Source: Gautieria morchelliformis
Taxonomy: Eukaryota > Basidiomycota > Agaricomycetes > Gomphales > Gomphaceae
Length of the DNA stretch: 64,000 bases
Reading direction: 5' to 3'
NCBI GenBank assembly: GCA_015179125.1
Contig: WHVA01000317.1
Coordinates: forward strand, 62,001 to 126,000
Part shown: positions 42,095-55,529 of the stretch, in pieces
Layout of the letters: the number at the start of each line of letters is the position of its first letter
Position numbering within the stretch: position 1 is the first letter of the stretch
Notes under the pieces: model-generated
Database searches by the model: none
What the model was told of the DNA's origin: nothing
The model's input: only the letters and a program-made list of their open reading frames with translations
Made by a program: the position numbers and the translations under genes

Positions 42095-43622
42095 TCACGA
42101 AGAAAACGGATAATCAGTGTATCCTTTCCTTGGATCCACGTCTGGGTGGCCATTGATAGTTTTGAAATCGATCGGGACGTCAAGCGCAACGCCACGCTGG
42201 ATACGTTGCTGCAAGTCCGGGTGCGAGATCCAGAGACGTCCAAAAGCGACAGCATCGACGAGTCCTCGGCTCACCAGATCTTGGGCTTCAGGCACAGAGA
42301 TCCCAGCGTTGAGGAAGAGGTACGGTCTATGGATATGCCCGCGATACACCTCGAGAACATCGTGCGGTGTCCCCCGACGGCGACCTGAGGCACATGGGAG
42401 TTCCTATCAGCATTACTGGCGGCGGGAGAAGGAATGAGCCGAGTAGAAGGAGGATACAACCTTCAATTTTCGGATCCTGAGCTTCGACGTATCGCACGAG
42501 CGTGATATAGATGACTTTTAGACTGTCAAGTTGTTTGATAAGATACGTGTAAGTATCGATGGTGTCTTGCAGAGCCATGCCAACGTCGTTCAGACCGCCT
42601 GTGGGACTTAATTTGATGCCAACGCGATCACAGCCCCACACTTCAATCAGGGCACGAACTAGCTCGATGGTGAACCGTGAGCGGTTCTCAGCTCTGCCGC
42701 CCCACAGGTCCGTGCGTCTGTTGCTGCTGTAATCTAAAAATTGGTGCGGGAGATAACCCCCGCCGGCGTGAACTGCAAGATCACCAAGCATCTATTAAGC
42801 TGTACTCCAGCGGTAAGGAAGCAAACACTTACGCTCTACACCATCAAACCCTGCCTGCTTTGCGTTCTGGGCAGCGTTTTTGTACGCCAAGACAAGTTCC
42901 CAGGGGTCATTTACGGCGGTTGGCTAATTAGCCGTCGTTAGCACCGTGGTATCCTACAAGGGAAGGTGCTCACCGTAGCGTAGCCGGGTCTCCCTGGCAG
43001 CAGACGAAAGCACCCCCCACGAGCTGGTATTGCTGAAGGGGACAGCACAGGCTACAAACTCGAACCGATCAGTGTACAATTCTGATGAACATAATTGGAT
43101 AAACGCACTTTTCCGGATGCTCTTTGTTCCGGCATATCTGGGTGGCTAAGGCGACCAACTGCGCAGCCGTCACTTCTCTATATATGCGAGACAGTGTATG
43201 AGGAGTCTTACCATGCCATAACTGTGCTCAACAAGGTCGTGAGTGACTATCCGCCTGCGCGTTCCTCACGCTACTCACCTGACAAAAAATAGTTCCCCCT
43301 GCTTGATGAACGGACTGGACGATACGGCGCCAGGCTTGTATTTGAGCTGTATTCCAAATACCTGGGGCGTTAGGCCATTCAGTCCTGTGTTTGGATGAGG
43401 TCACTGCTCTCCTACATGGTATCATACGTACCCTTGCTGGGTGACTAGAGTCCCCTCTGTGATTAGAAGTCCAGCTCCACCCAGCGCACGCTGGGTGTAG
43501 TATTCGGAGTTAATTCGATTAGGAACGTTCGACGAGGCTCTGTTTCTGGTCATAGCGGACAGAATATTCCGGTTGCGCAGCTGGACCTCGCCGAGGACGA
43601 GAGGGGCGCTCAGGGAGGGCAT
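42095..43622 (-). CDS. Old Yellow Enzyme-type protein 2, altered active site
   Basis: Paralogue of the gene at 37899-39426 with similar intron positions. Start MPSLSAPLVLGEVQLRNRN, then AMTRNRASSNVPN, YYTQRALGGAGLLITEGTL, TEWPNAPGIWN, AGFDGVE, RTDLWGGRAENRSRF, GIKLSPTGGLNDVG, YITLVRYVEAQDP, NAGISVPEAQDLVSRG, AFGRLWISHPDLQQR; it ends YTDYPFSS. At the active-site loop it reads ELHAGGGYLPHQFL where the paralogue has ELHGANGYLVQQFL. The His and Tyr stay but the Asn that normally pairs with His is replaced by Gly. Substrate binding should be changed or weakened. The frame and splice sites are kept, so this is not an obvious pseudogene. Confidence 0.85.
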
Positions 43623-44804
43623 TTGAGGCTGGTGACGAGAGAGGCAGAGGGGGCAAGCCTTTAATGGCACATTGTGTGGAAAGAACCGCGTATTTACATG
43701 ACCACGCGGCCGGCAGAGATTGCTGAAAGATACTCGAGAATAACACTTTCAGTGACGTTGGTGAGTGCTTGTCAGGAGCAAACGAGCTAATCGAGTTAAT
43801 TGAGGATGATATCCATGAGGCCTGCCAGTGGGGACCCTGGACTCCGAGTCCCGACGAGAGCGGCGCCTGCATATCGGACTTGGGTGCAGGGGTCTTGTCG
43901 AACACGAAGGCTATTTACAGGCTCTTCTTTGCTTGGAAATTGAGATCTCAAGTCCTAATATGTCTCACATTCCCCCAGCGTCCAACGGCCATCGCGCGAC
44001 CTGCGCCAAACGCCGTAATCATGCCGTAGCTGGACGCCTCGATTGAAATTCACGTTTGCAGTTAGCGCCTGTCATTCGCAAGGGATTGTCAGCCTACAGT
44101 ATCGCATGTGCGGAGCCCTCTTTAATATGTACTTTAAAGGTAACTGCCATTAACGCTCATCAACGGGATCTTCAACGGGATCTTCTTCGCGACACCTGGA
44201 AAATGGCCAACTTTTCTCATGTCCACCATGTCTTTGTTATTTTCAAAATCTTTTCCTTTAGCTTTTTCTCGCACGCATGTCGAGTCTTCTCCGGACCTCA
44301 GTTCCACCGTTGCTAATCTTGCGGCTGTGGCCATGCCGCGGCAGATCACCGGCATCACTCATCGCTAGCGGGGACACGTTCGCGGTTTTATGGCTTACCG
44401 CGTTATATTCAAAGCAGAACTGCCACATGCACGGTATGTATGTCTTCTTATTCATTGGGCGGCCATTCCGATATTTTCGTGACGCTCCATTATGTATCAG
44501 CCGGGAGAGAAGTTAGAACATCATGATGAAATCACGACAGTGGCAGATCGCACATATACCCATATACGTCTCGTGGTGCCTTCATTGTCTGCTGCTAGCT
44601 TGCAGTCTCTCCGCCTCCCCCGAATTTACGTCAGACCTCGTATTCATAGGTTGTGTGAAGCGAAGACACCAGAATTCGGGAATCGGCACTATATTTCCCA
44701 ATATAGTAGCGGATCTGCAAATGTGACACCAGTAGAGTTTCTTGCTGTTCATAATCGAGTGGTGTATCCGGCCTCAAGCGTCGCAAGTCCCTAAAACACA
44801 TTAG
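43623..44804. other. Spacer between ene-reductase 2 and POL2
   Basis: 1.2 kb. It should hold the ene-reductase 2 promoter and the POL2 3' end. Short frames only; nothing recognised. Confidence 0.5.
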
Positions 44805-47800
44805 CTACCAATTATCTAACATTAGCTGAGCACAGTCCTGCGCAAGTCATTGTTAGCGAACATTCGAGGGCTGTATAACAAAGGCGTCGCACCAGAAGTC
44901 TAGGGAGACTATGCACGGTTGCCACATTCACGATCGTGCGCAACTTACGACGGTACTCGGGAGCGCTCAGGGTACATTGATACGCTCCAGAACACGCGCA
45001 GTTTCGCGACACATCGTCTGACCGAATCTGTTTGCATTTGCCGCACTTCAAGTCCTGCGGTGCAAAGTTGGCCTCCAGTCTATGCACCAGTGCGATCAAG
45101 GCGAACTCGATGGCGAGTCGATCATATTCGCAGTCACAGACCTGACACTGCCATTTGGTAATGGCCCGGGTGCGGGAGGGAAATAGATCCACATCTCGAC
45201 AGAGGTCGAAGTCACGGATGAAGCTGCAATGTTGGCAAATAACCATGGGCAACTTAAGCGGCTCGCAAGGATTGCGAAAGATGGCCTCATCCGCGAACTC
45301 CCTAACCCCAACCAGGTCCAACAGGTTACGCTTCAAAATACCGACTTCGATACTAAACTCCTTCGCGAGTGCGAATGTCGCACAAGCCGTCTTTACGAAT
45401 TCAAGACATGGATTGGACATATTGAGGTGAGATCCCGGTAAGATTGGAAAGGTGAAATCCGCTTCAGGATTGTCCTGCATCATCACGTCCTTGTACTCTC
45501 CAACAATCTGGGATACGGTGCGCAACATTTTTCTTGTGAGACGTTGGGCAATGAAGGTCCTAGTTACCTCCATTTCCTTCTGTTTGAATATGTCGTGTTG
45601 TGGTCCAAAATCTTGCGAGAGGTTTTGCAGAACTCGCATGGGGGTCCTGGAAGATTCACCACTTTTCCGCTTGATTTTAAACATCTCGACGATGAATAGT
45701 TTTATGGTATCATGGAAATATGGCTGAATCGCAGCTGGCAGGAACCGCTCGATATTCCATTCCATGGAGACAGTTAGGGTCTTGGTCTGCTCCGTAGCAA
45801 GCGGATCCTCACAGACAACAGCGCCGCAGTTTGCATTATCCATATATAAGAGGAAATCATAATAGGCATCGGTGTCAAGGTAAATGTGTTTGAATAGCTC
45901 ATGCGACGTCACTGCTGCCGTAATATACGTGGCATACGCGAATGCGGTTCCCGGCGGTTTGGAGGTGACGAGTAATATGCGTGAAAAGTCTGCAAATACT
46001 ACGTTGGAACCTAATCGTTTGAACTCCGCCAAGAGCTGGATGAAAGTCTTGCGCATGAGCCCGTGGATAAATCGTTGAAGATTTGGTTCGAACATATTGG
46101 CCGAACTAGAGCATACCCAACGCCAAAAGTGGTCCACGGCTAGGTCGGCGGGGCTGTCTGGATAGCGTGCCTTATCAAGGAGCCATGCCTTAACCATGGC
46201 CTTTAAGATTCCGAATACTTGTGGAGAAACGGCCGAATCACCCAGAGTAACGCTGGCTTGCTGTTGTCCGTGCGAATAATCCTCCAATGTGTGCGAAGTC
46301 GAATCGAATGCGGTCGAACCGCCACTGCCCTCCATCTCATTGACGATGGCAGACTGCAAAACCGCATCGACCGCAAGATTGCGCACTTGGATAGACAAGC
46401 ATACGTTCGAGTAGCATCCTGGTGCATTGAATTCTGGGTTTGCAAGTTCTTCCCAGGTCTTTCGGTCGTCCTCCATGCCTCCAAGGTCGGGCTGGTCGCT
46501 CGGAGACCACCATAGTAACATATCCTGCTTCTGGAGACGTCTTGATAACTCGATGTCTGCCATAAACAGCGGGTGGTCGCCTTCAATGTGACCGATAGGC
46601 ACGTCGAAGTACGATGCCTGATCCACCGTCCGATAGAGCCATTGTCCGACACACAAATAGCGGCTTAACATTTTCTTCGTGACATCGCTTTGCCAGGGGA
46701 ACACCTCCAGAGAGTGCGCCGCCCGATTGCTCGGCATGGTGAGCACAGGGAATTTAGGTAACTTGGGAACCAATGTCTCGAAGTAAGACAGCTCCTTTGC
46801 TGATGAGATCACGAGGATGTATGAACGATTCTCCAACAGGCCTAATTCCCGCGATATCGCTCTGAGTGCGGTTGTATCATTCCCATGATATGACGTATTG
46901 AATTCGAGAGTCGTCGGATAATCGATGAGGGAGGCAGCTTCACCTGTCTGCTTTAAGTACTCCCGGTAGAGTTCTTGCATGCGCACCAGGGGCTGTCTGC
47001 GAGTAGCAGGATCCACAATGTGCAAGTGCACACTTCCCGTAGGATTGAAAAGTGCGAAGACGTGGATGGGAGCAGTTGAAGCAGCTGAGTGGAATAGGAA
47101 AATATATTTTAGTGAACGATCGCCACTGAAGTACTTATGTTTGGTGAGACTAGGCGGTGCTTTTTCGAGTTGTTTCAAGTCAAACCCAACATCCCGAGCC
47201 CGATTGAGGCTAATTTCTCCTTGTTTTTCTACCGAACATGCTGTCCCGAGTTTCAGCAACGCCCGCACGACTAGTGGGACCTGTGTTGTTCACCGGTAAG
47301 CATTCATTCAGCAACAATCAGGAGACTTACTTTGAGCTCATATACCCCGTCTACGTTGGGGTTGTTCACCATATTGATAAAATGTGATTCTTCGCGAAGA
47401 AAGAGGTCCTCCGACGTGGTGATTTTATACAGATTGAGGCATGGGTGACCCCGCGGGAGGGTGCGGACGATCTGTTCATGAGAATAAGTGTCGTCAAATG
47501 TATTATCGGCCGGTTGGCTCTTTAGATTTAGGTAGAATTCCCTAGGTATACGAAGGGTGACTGGGACAAGTTCAGAATCCACCGCGAGCCATAAGGTGAA
47601 CCGGCCGGGACCACGTCCGGGACGGATTTGTACGATGTCCCAAGAATGAAAAGCTCGGACTTTGACGCCTCGGAACATGGAAGGGACTACCTGAGTAGTC
47701 GAACCACCCAGTCGAACCTCGCGCCTTTCCTTCCAGCGTGGGCGTATGGATTTCAGCCACTTGGAATAATTCTCGGCAGGGTCTGGAAGAGGTTTCTTAT

Positions 47801-50800
47801 GGGTCATGGCGCTTCCCTTCTTGTCCATTTGGCTGTTGGAACTGGTCCCACGAGGTTTGGCGTGGCTAGGATCACCTGGCAAGTCCTCTATATCGACCAC
47901 GCCATTGCTGGGCGACGGGCGTTCGGTTTTCGGTGCTCGCTTGAAAAAGTCTGTGACCTTGTGCTGCTGAAACTTGTCTTCCAAAGCCGCAACTCGTTTG
48001 TGGAGCCAGTCGGGATGTCGAATCCTTGGGACTGGATTCGAAACCTTCTGCATTGCCGCTGGAATGGTAATAAGTTTCTGGATGACGGACCCTAGACGTT
48101 CAATATAGTAGTTCCAATCAAGAATGGAGCGAAGGTCGAAGTTGGCCAGACTGTTGTCCTTCAGCCATTTTCTCAAGTACGTGCGCTTCACGCTGTCTTC
48201 AGCAGAGAAGATGGCGACGGGCACTGCGCGCTCTGTGACAGGTGCACCGATAGGCTTTGCGGATATGATAAATTTGCATGCCAGGCCCTTGTCTTTGACC
48301 ATTTGGTCCCCCAAGAACTCGGCGAGTCTTCGAGCTGTACTGATGGAGGTCGACTTCTGCCCACCGTACTCAGACAGGGTCTTCGACATGCTTCGATTCT
48401 CGGCGATGAGCTCGACAAGTTCGTCGTCACCCAGACTGTCGCCTTTAGTGAATAGAACATCCAACCAACGATCGGCCACTTCTGCGACTGCAGCGTAGCA
48501 TTCCTCAGTTGTCGTGCCCAGCAAAAACTTCTCGAAGATTTGGGATTGGAAAGTCTTGATTAGCTGAAGCTCGCCGCGCCGCTTCACCTCGAACCCTTTA
48601 AGTTCTGCCAAGGAACCGTCATGTTCGAAGACAGCATATCGCTTCTTCAAAAGCTTGTCTTCCTCTTTCGAAGAGGGTAAGATCATCGCCTTATATGGCC
48701 CATCGAGCTCAAAGAAAATCGAGTTCTCGCTGTGGACCTTATATCGGCCTGTGACGTTGTCAAAGTCATGGTATTGGTGGTTAGTGAATTGTGCGTGGAC
48801 GAGGTGGTTTAGCATTGTGCATGGGTAGGAGAACACAACCGGCTTTCCCTTTGCGACATTGAACGTAAAATTCTCTGGAAAGATCCCGGGAAGCATGCAC
48901 CAGATTCCATCGGTATCGAGCTCGAGCGGACGGCCAATCTGCTCCACAAGCTGCCGTGCCATTTGAATGATGGTAGCGCCAGTCAAACAAGTGATGCCAG
49001 CCATTTCCATGGAGTGCCATCGTGCTCCTTTGCGCATCACATAGCCGTAGAATGAGTTAAGGATACACTTGTGCGCAAGTTGCAAAGAGTCATACACAAC
49101 GATCAGCTTCTTCGCCTCGTCGACTTGGGCTAGAGAACTTCCATCGCCCAGTAAATTATCGAGATTCTTTTTCCACGTTTTGAGAAGCCCTTTGTATTCG
49201 TACCGTCGGTCACGGAAGCGACGCACGGTGTCAATATAGAACGGGTTCTCCCTCTGACAGATAATCGATTCCCGGTTGACGACCTTCGTGTCCTTGGTCT
49301 TTTTGTACACTTTGCGAGAATAGTCACCTAGTCGTTTATGGACTAACGCTGTCTGCTCGGCGTCCGTCAGATCCGTGAAGCGTCGTTTGGGGTCTCCTGG
49401 CCGTTTAGGTGGAAACGTCTCTTGGTTCAGTGCATGTTTGACCATGTTGAACTCATCCCGATGTGCGGGGAAAAACTCTCCTCGCCAAGCCCATGTCATG
49501 CGCCTGTCGCACGTCTTGTCTGGCCGGTTATAATCGCATACGGCGCACACGGATTCATCCACGACGGAGTCTGGCTGTAGACGGTTCGACAACATGATAT
49601 TGGGATACATGGCTGCGACATCCAAATGGTAAATTAATGGCTTGTCGATGCGTGCCGGATTGTCGCGCATTTCCTCCAGGGCGCTCTGTATCTGCGACTT
49701 GACTTCATCGTAATTTGTTACATTTTCCAGGGACATCTTAGATTCCACAGAGATACAGAATGTCAGCGCAGCATCCAGCTCGTCGATGAGCTTTCGTAAT
49801 GAAAATAAGTCAAAGACCTAAGGGCGCGAAAATTGCGTCAAGCACCTTTTGCACCGCATCTGGCTCGATCTTGAAATGTGTTGGAATGTCGCTTCGAAAA
49901 ACACCAGCCTCCAGTGCTTCCACGTGGCCGCCAACATACGTCTCAGATGCTAACAAGTGCCCTTCAAACATGTTCCCGTAAAGATCTTCGTGGCGATTTG
50001 GCATAATAATTTCGCCTCGATAGGCCTCGACCTGAGGGCGGATGTTAGTTATCAACAAAGCTTGGAATGAATGGCAAAAGGCTCGCCATAAGAAGAGTTT
50101 CGCAGAGTGTTCCACTGCCTTTTCGAAGAACCTCATCCGGGTTGAGAGGTATGATATTACACAGTGAAAATATGAAGGGGTGGACATATTTCATGTAAAG
50201 GTAATATGTTGCGACCGCATCAGACACCGAGTACTGTGCCAGCACCTGCGGCTGTTCCATGGCGTATCTGTCCGATAATTTTCAGCTACCCAACTAATGC
50301 CCAGACGTGGTGGGTTTGTGCGCTTACGGTGTCATCAACTCCGGATCCAATTCGATGGGATCATAGCCAAGTTTTGCGGTGGTGACAGCTTTGAGGCCTT
50401 GACTTCCCTGGGGTAGATACGAGTCACGTTTCACCCACCTAAAACAATCCAAATGTGCACAAGTGCGACTCTTGAATTCATCCTCCGAGTCCTTCGTAAA
50501 TCCAGTCTCAAGGAACATGTCAATCCCATGTGCTTCTGCTCGCGCGCGGAGGAAAGGGAAATCGAAAAAATCGCCGTTGAAGGTAGCCATGACTGTAGGC
50601 TTCGCAGTCCGAATGTGTTCGAAGAATCGAAGAATTGTCGCGGGCTGTAAGGAGGGTCATTAACACAACAGCGAGGACCAACATTTGGCTGATTGTTCAC
50701 CTCATCTGGTTCGTTGAAAATGGTGAAGGGACCTTCGTATCCCTCTTTGGGGGTGTATTCGAAATCCTCGATGTCTTCGCTCACGATATCGCGATTAGTG

Positions 50801-52040
50801 ATGAGAAACCCTTGTCCATCGATCATATAAGATATCATCATGACCTGATCCACGGCCTGGTCGGGGAATTTTAAAGGTGCCTTGGTGGTCTCGATATCGT
50901 ATGCCATCACTACAGGATCCGCGCGTTTTATGCGGTCCGGCAGAGGCGTGAACGAAGGAAGACCGGCCGTAAAGGTTACAGCATACCACAACCCGACCCG
51001 AATATCTGCGAATAATTGGGCTAATTTGCTCAAAGTGATGAGGCATCTGCGCACCATTATCAATGGCCACCCGCAGGTAATAAGGCACATCATATTCCCT
51101 GATATCGATTATGCCTTCTCGAGGATCCTTGTCTTTTGCATTCCTTGCCCCAACGGCGACGAGATCTGCGCCCCACGCGATTCCCTCGCCATCTCCCTCG
51201 ACCTGCACGCGCATGGCCGCTTCAGCGTGTACGACCTCAGCATAAGCGTCGACGGCGTCCATCTTCTTGCCATTACTCTGCGCGAGAGGAAGGATGTCTC
51301 TGCGCACAGTAAGCAAGTCTGAGATATTGCGGAAAGAAAGCTGTAAGTAAAGGCGACGGTGTCCGAGGAGATGGTTGGGCTGAAAATAAGTATGAAAGAG
51401 GGCATCAAACGGGCCAAGGACGCATGGGCATGTTACTCACAAGCTTCAGATCCTCCTTCTTCTGTCGGATAATACGGCATATGACCCCTTCGTACTTCTT
51501 CATAAGCCATTCTTCAATGATGGTCTCCATACTAGCCTAAAAACCCAATATTAGGCAGTAAACGCGACAGACGGACGCCAAACCTGCCTTGCATGAGATG
51601 TGAAAGTACGGCTCGTACTGCAATGTGCACTTGAACATCCCACCGTCGTCTTTAAGAAAATAGTAGTCCACAGCTGCACGACCCCCCGGCCAATCTGGAT
51701 CCTTGAGCAAGGTCTGTCCAAACGCGTCAGAGAGCGCTCCCAGATTCTCAACTTCAACTTGATTGCTCACAGGATGCATATTCACCAGCCAGCCTTCCTG
51801 GCGCGGCCCTTCGCTAACTCGGGGAAATCCAAGTTTCTCGTCGACCTCATCGTTGACCTTGACATTCTCGAAACGCTCTTCAGTCTGCGTACCATCGTCT
51901 CCTCTGGCGGGACCAGCCTGGTTACTCGAAGGACCACCTCGACCTCGGCCCCGTCCGCGACTGCCACGCCAGGATCCATATCCGCCCCCACCTCTGGCGC
52001 GTCGTGATGCCCTGAGGCCGAAGGTGGAGCCTCTTGCCAT
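44805..52040 (-). CDS. POL2: DNA polymerase epsilon catalytic subunit
   Basis: Leading-strand replicative polymerase, roughly 2,200 residues, split by about ten short introns. Start [20 protein letters not shown], an Arg-Gly-rich tail, then [11 protein letters not shown]. Exonuclease: [14 protein letters not shown] (Exo I), [11 protein letters not shown] (Exo II), [12 protein letters not shown] (Exo III), all acidic residues present. Polymerase: [19 protein letters not shown], motif [12 protein letters not shown], motif [16 protein letters not shown], motif C ELDTDGIW. The inactive C-terminal half (DUF1744) follows, then CysA ([13 protein letters not shown] ... WQCQVCDC) and CysB (CGKC ... 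CACSGAYQC). An intron at 47282-47327 joins VYELK to [10 protein letters not shown] last intron of about 55 nt (GTGCGACG, GCTAACA, GCGCAG) leads to the final [10 protein letters not shown], giving the stop at 44805. Essential host gene; nothing looks broken. Confidence 0.95.
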
Positions 52041-52589
52041 GGCTGCAAGGATCCTGGATGTGAAGTGACAGCGCGTTACACTGTCACGGTCTAAGAAACC
52101 AGAGGCCGGCGGTGTTGCCGCGCCGGCTGCCCCCCTTGCACTGCAGAAAGCGCCGGCACCTAAAAATCAGATGAAACGGAACTTGAGTTTCAGTACAAAA
52201 CCAGCTAAAAATCAGTACTTGAGCACTGATTTTTAGCTCCCAAAGTGTTCTCGGCCCCTTTGACCATGAACTGATTTCTAGTAGTGAAAATGTCCCACTT
52301 TGCACTGTTTTTTTAGCTCAAAATGAACTGAATTCTAGCTTGTTTAGGACTAATAAAAAGTACATTCAGAACTACTTTTTAAGTACAGACATCATTGCCT
52401 AGCGAGCATATGTGAACCGGTACTGGATGGAAACAGGATGGAAATAGAGAGGTATGCAGCCACAAGGAAAATTCACTCGAGGTGGCGAAGAAGTGACATC
52501 AACAATGAAAACTCAGTCAGAAACGCCAGTCTGGACAAAGTCAGGGAGTCCATCGCCCGTGCAGGATATGGCAGAGGCCTCAACAACCA
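52041..52589. other. POL2 upstream region
   Basis: Holds the presumed POL2 promoter. A strong stem-loop lies at 52203-52238: AGCTAAAAATCAGT, an 8-nt loop, and the exact inverse. AATCAGTAC- and CAGTAC-like words recur here and near 54350, which may mark a small unclassified repeat. Confidence 0.45.
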
Positions 52590-53000
52590 CTATGCCCAGT
52601 GCATTCGGCATGATGAGTTCGACATCACCTTGACGAGGGATACAGGGTTTGCATCTTGCATCCAGAAACGCGCCAGCATCGTGTCAATGTACGTTCCTTG
52701 TGAAATCTTCAAAGTGCCCTCCAACCTGTTCCTTTCCACCCTTATCCCTAAAATTTTCTTCATCTCTCCCAAGTCCGTCATTGTGAATTTCCCATTGAGC
52801 TCCCCCTTAACCCTAGTCATCCCTGTATTTGTGTTTGTAAAAAGCCCTAGGTCGTCAACATACACTGAAATAATTTCAATGTCGGATCCGGATTTCCTGA
52901 GATAGATACACTCATCAGCTGTGCTTTGAGTGTATCCCAGGCCGAGTAATGTGTTACGGAGTCGCTGGTGCCAAGCCCGTCCAGATTGTTTGAGGCCGTA
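52590..53000 (-). mobile_element. Copia element 4, reverse-transcriptase fragment
   Basis: Minus-strand Copia reverse transcriptase: KQSGRAWHQRLRNTLLGLGY, then ADECIYL, IISVYVDDLGLF and MTDLGEMKKILGI. Broken, short and old. It may belong with the gag piece at 54515-55035. Confidence 0.8.
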
Positions 53001-53180
53001 TACCTATATTGCCGACGACACCGCGCAGAGGACATTTGGCCGCAGAGATATAGGCTCGATCTGCACGAGCTGCCTCAAGTCTAGTGATGCCGGGATATAG
53101 TGAGCAGCGCATTTGACAGCATCGTCTGCGCGAGCGCATATATCAACCCCTCCGTGAATAAACAGTTGAAGACGCTCGTA
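53000..53180 (-). pseudogene. Possible ankyrin-repeat fragment
   Basis: The minus strand reads RLQLFIHGGVDICARADDAV, then KCAAHY and DLRQLV, with spacing like two 30-residue ankyrin repeats (GADI.A..D.AV..A). Too short to be sure; it may be chance. Confidence 0.25.
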
Positions 53181-54514
53181 CTGATGCAAGTTGTGCTTAG
53201 CGGCGGCACTATATCCCTCTTTATCACATGGCGGGACTGTCGGCCAGCATCATTTGCAGGACTCCTGCTATGCTGATGCTGAGGCAGGAGATAAGGGCAA
53301 AGAATCACAGTTGGTCATTGAACAACAGCTAGCTCCATGGATCACAACGAAGAATTTCTTACTTGGGACACAGGGCAAAGCTATATTGCAGTTATATGGT
53401 GAGGGTGATCCGATGGGCCATGATGAGACTTTCAGCAGTTCCTGTGCCTTGTACTGACATTCTCTGTTCTGCTCTTAACATGTCATCCGTCAACCCATCT
53501 ACTACCACCCCTGCCAGTTGAAAAGTCTTTGGGTGGGAGTGGCAGTGGCGCTGGGCGTGGGCAGGGCACACGGGGCAGGAACAGCACCAGGACCATGTGA
53601 AAGGTGCTGGTGGAGCGGGAGCTGGTGGAATGTGCGGAGCAGGTGCTGGAGCGGAGGATGGGGCAGTGCCAGAGTGGGGATGATGCTGGAGCAGACGCGG
53701 TGGGTATGCGAGGAGTGCGATGCGGAGGTCAGCAAGCAGGAGGGGGAGGAGCATTATAAGAGGTACGTGTGTAGCAGGTGAGCTGCGATTGTGTGCTTTT
53801 TTTTTTGTTGCATTTTGTGTTTTTTTTTTTTGGGATGTGGGTGGTGCTCGGTCGCGATAGTGTGCGCATGGAGCGTTTGAGGGGGTTTTCGCTGAGCATG
53901 CACGTGCCTGTTCCCAGTTCGGCGTTCAGGCTCCTCTTGCTCCTTTCTCTTTATGTGGCAAGCTGACGGAAGACGAGGAAGACAAATGACCTGTAAAAAA
54001 ACCACGAACCTCTGGAGATACTCAAGAATAATCACCTTATGCTGCGCTAGCTCTCCCACAGTGGGAATCAGTGCCTGCTATACCTGTTATCACTTAGCTT
54101 CACAGTGTTGTGTTGTTGGTGTGGTGGTGGTGGTAGGGTGGTAGAAGCAAGAAGCGTGGGAAGGTGGTGGAGTATCAAATGACTTGTTACTTTTGCACAA
54201 ATTTATGAGTGAGGCGCTACATCAAGACGAAACTCCGCAGACCATGGGACGTCGACAGAAGGTGTTCGTGGACCCGGAGATTGATCATAATTAGGTAAAA
54301 AAAAAATTTCATTCATCATTGGGCTTTGCATTATTTCCTGTACCTAAATTTCAGTACAAATCGGTACTGTAATTTAGCTGTAGTGCAAGCAGAACTGAAA
54401 TATAGCGCTTATTCTTTCTACAGTGCTTGTCGAGGATGCGTTGAAATAGTACAGTATGTGTTGTTTAGCTTTCTGATAACAATAAGTAGTGTACTTGAAA
54501 AATCTGCATCTGTA
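53181..54514. other. No gene recognised
   Basis: G-rich stretch at 53520-53760 with an open plus frame that ends CEECDAEVSKQEGEEHYKRY; two T-runs near 53790-53830; an A-run near 54299. I cannot tie any of it to a known family. Confidence 0.4.
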
Positions 54515-55250
54515 ATCAATTGACCACGGGTATTCAGTTCTTGTCTGAGTCCTCGAAGCTTTCAAACATGTTCCTCCATGTTGGCACTGTCCTTGGCAAA
54601 GGTAGGAAAGAAGTTGCAGCTGAGATTGATGATGCCAATGGCTCCTTTAGACTCGAATATGCCCTGTAGCCTAGTCCAGATAGCATTGCTTGTCATAGAT
54701 TGATCAATATAAACCAGGTGTTCATCAGATACACGCAAGCAAATTTCCTGCCTTGCCTTCTTGTCCTTTTTTTTTCATTCAGTGATCGCCTGTCTCTCTG
54801 CTGCTGTTATTCTCCTCGGATCGGCCGGTTCCGGTTCTGCCTCAATGCTGCTGGTGATGTCCCAAAGTTCTTGGTCATCCAAGATCCATTCAAGGTGGCA
54901 GCACCAAGCGGCATAGTCGTCCCCATTCAGTGGGTCAACTCTGTATGTATTAACTGTGCCGGAAAGAGACATAGTTGGTCAATTGTTACTGATGGAGAAG
55001 TTTGATATAATAGATATTACTTACAGCCAGGGCCCATAACCTATAGGTTGAAGTAGAATTAGGGTCTGGGGTGTAGATTTAATGTCCAGCAGCGACCTTC
55101 AGTCGCTGCCTTAAATACATAGAAGCTGGTACTAATTATATGTCGTTCCTTTGTCTATTCTACCTTGTTCTCTCCTTATCCATTGTACTTATCCAGTCCT
55201 TTATCTGTGCGAGTGTGACACATCATCGCACCGAAGTGCCACCCAGGATC
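54515..55250 (-). mobile_element. Copia element 4, gag start, primer site and LTR tail
   Basis: Minus-strand gag (RVDPLNGDDYAAW, WILDDQELWDI, EICLRVSDEHLVYI) at about 54515-54975. GGTTATGGGCCCTGG, read on the minus strand, is the primer site near 55026-55040. Beyond it lies a probable LTR end with a short hairpin (GCAGCGAC / GTCGCTGC, near 55087-55107) and a TATTTAA box. Broken, several breaks. Confidence 0.7.
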
Positions 55251-55261
55251 TCCAGATCCCA

Positions 55262-55505
55262 ACACTCATGACTCACACACATGAGAATGAGCCTCCTTAC
55301 GGCATCACACAGCATGCACTCGACACACGCACACACATGCATGACATGCACACACATAGCACACACTCTCACTCACTCACCATGCACATGCACACCCACA
55401 CCCACCCGACATGTGTGCACCACAGCACATGAGCTCATACATGTGCATGGACCCCCCCCCCCCGTCCACAAACACCCACCCCCCACCCATCACACATCAT
55501 GCTGA
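55262..55505. repeat. CA-rich simple repeat and C-run
   Basis: Interrupted CACACA / CATGCA repeats at 55270-55430, then a run of ten or more C near 55450 and CACCC words. Confidence 0.85.
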
Positions 55506-55529
55506 CACCTAGTCTCTCACAGTCACAGC

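Noticed and set aside
55300-55500. His/Thr-rich open frames
   Set aside because: Translation of CA-rich simple repeat in several frames; not a gene.
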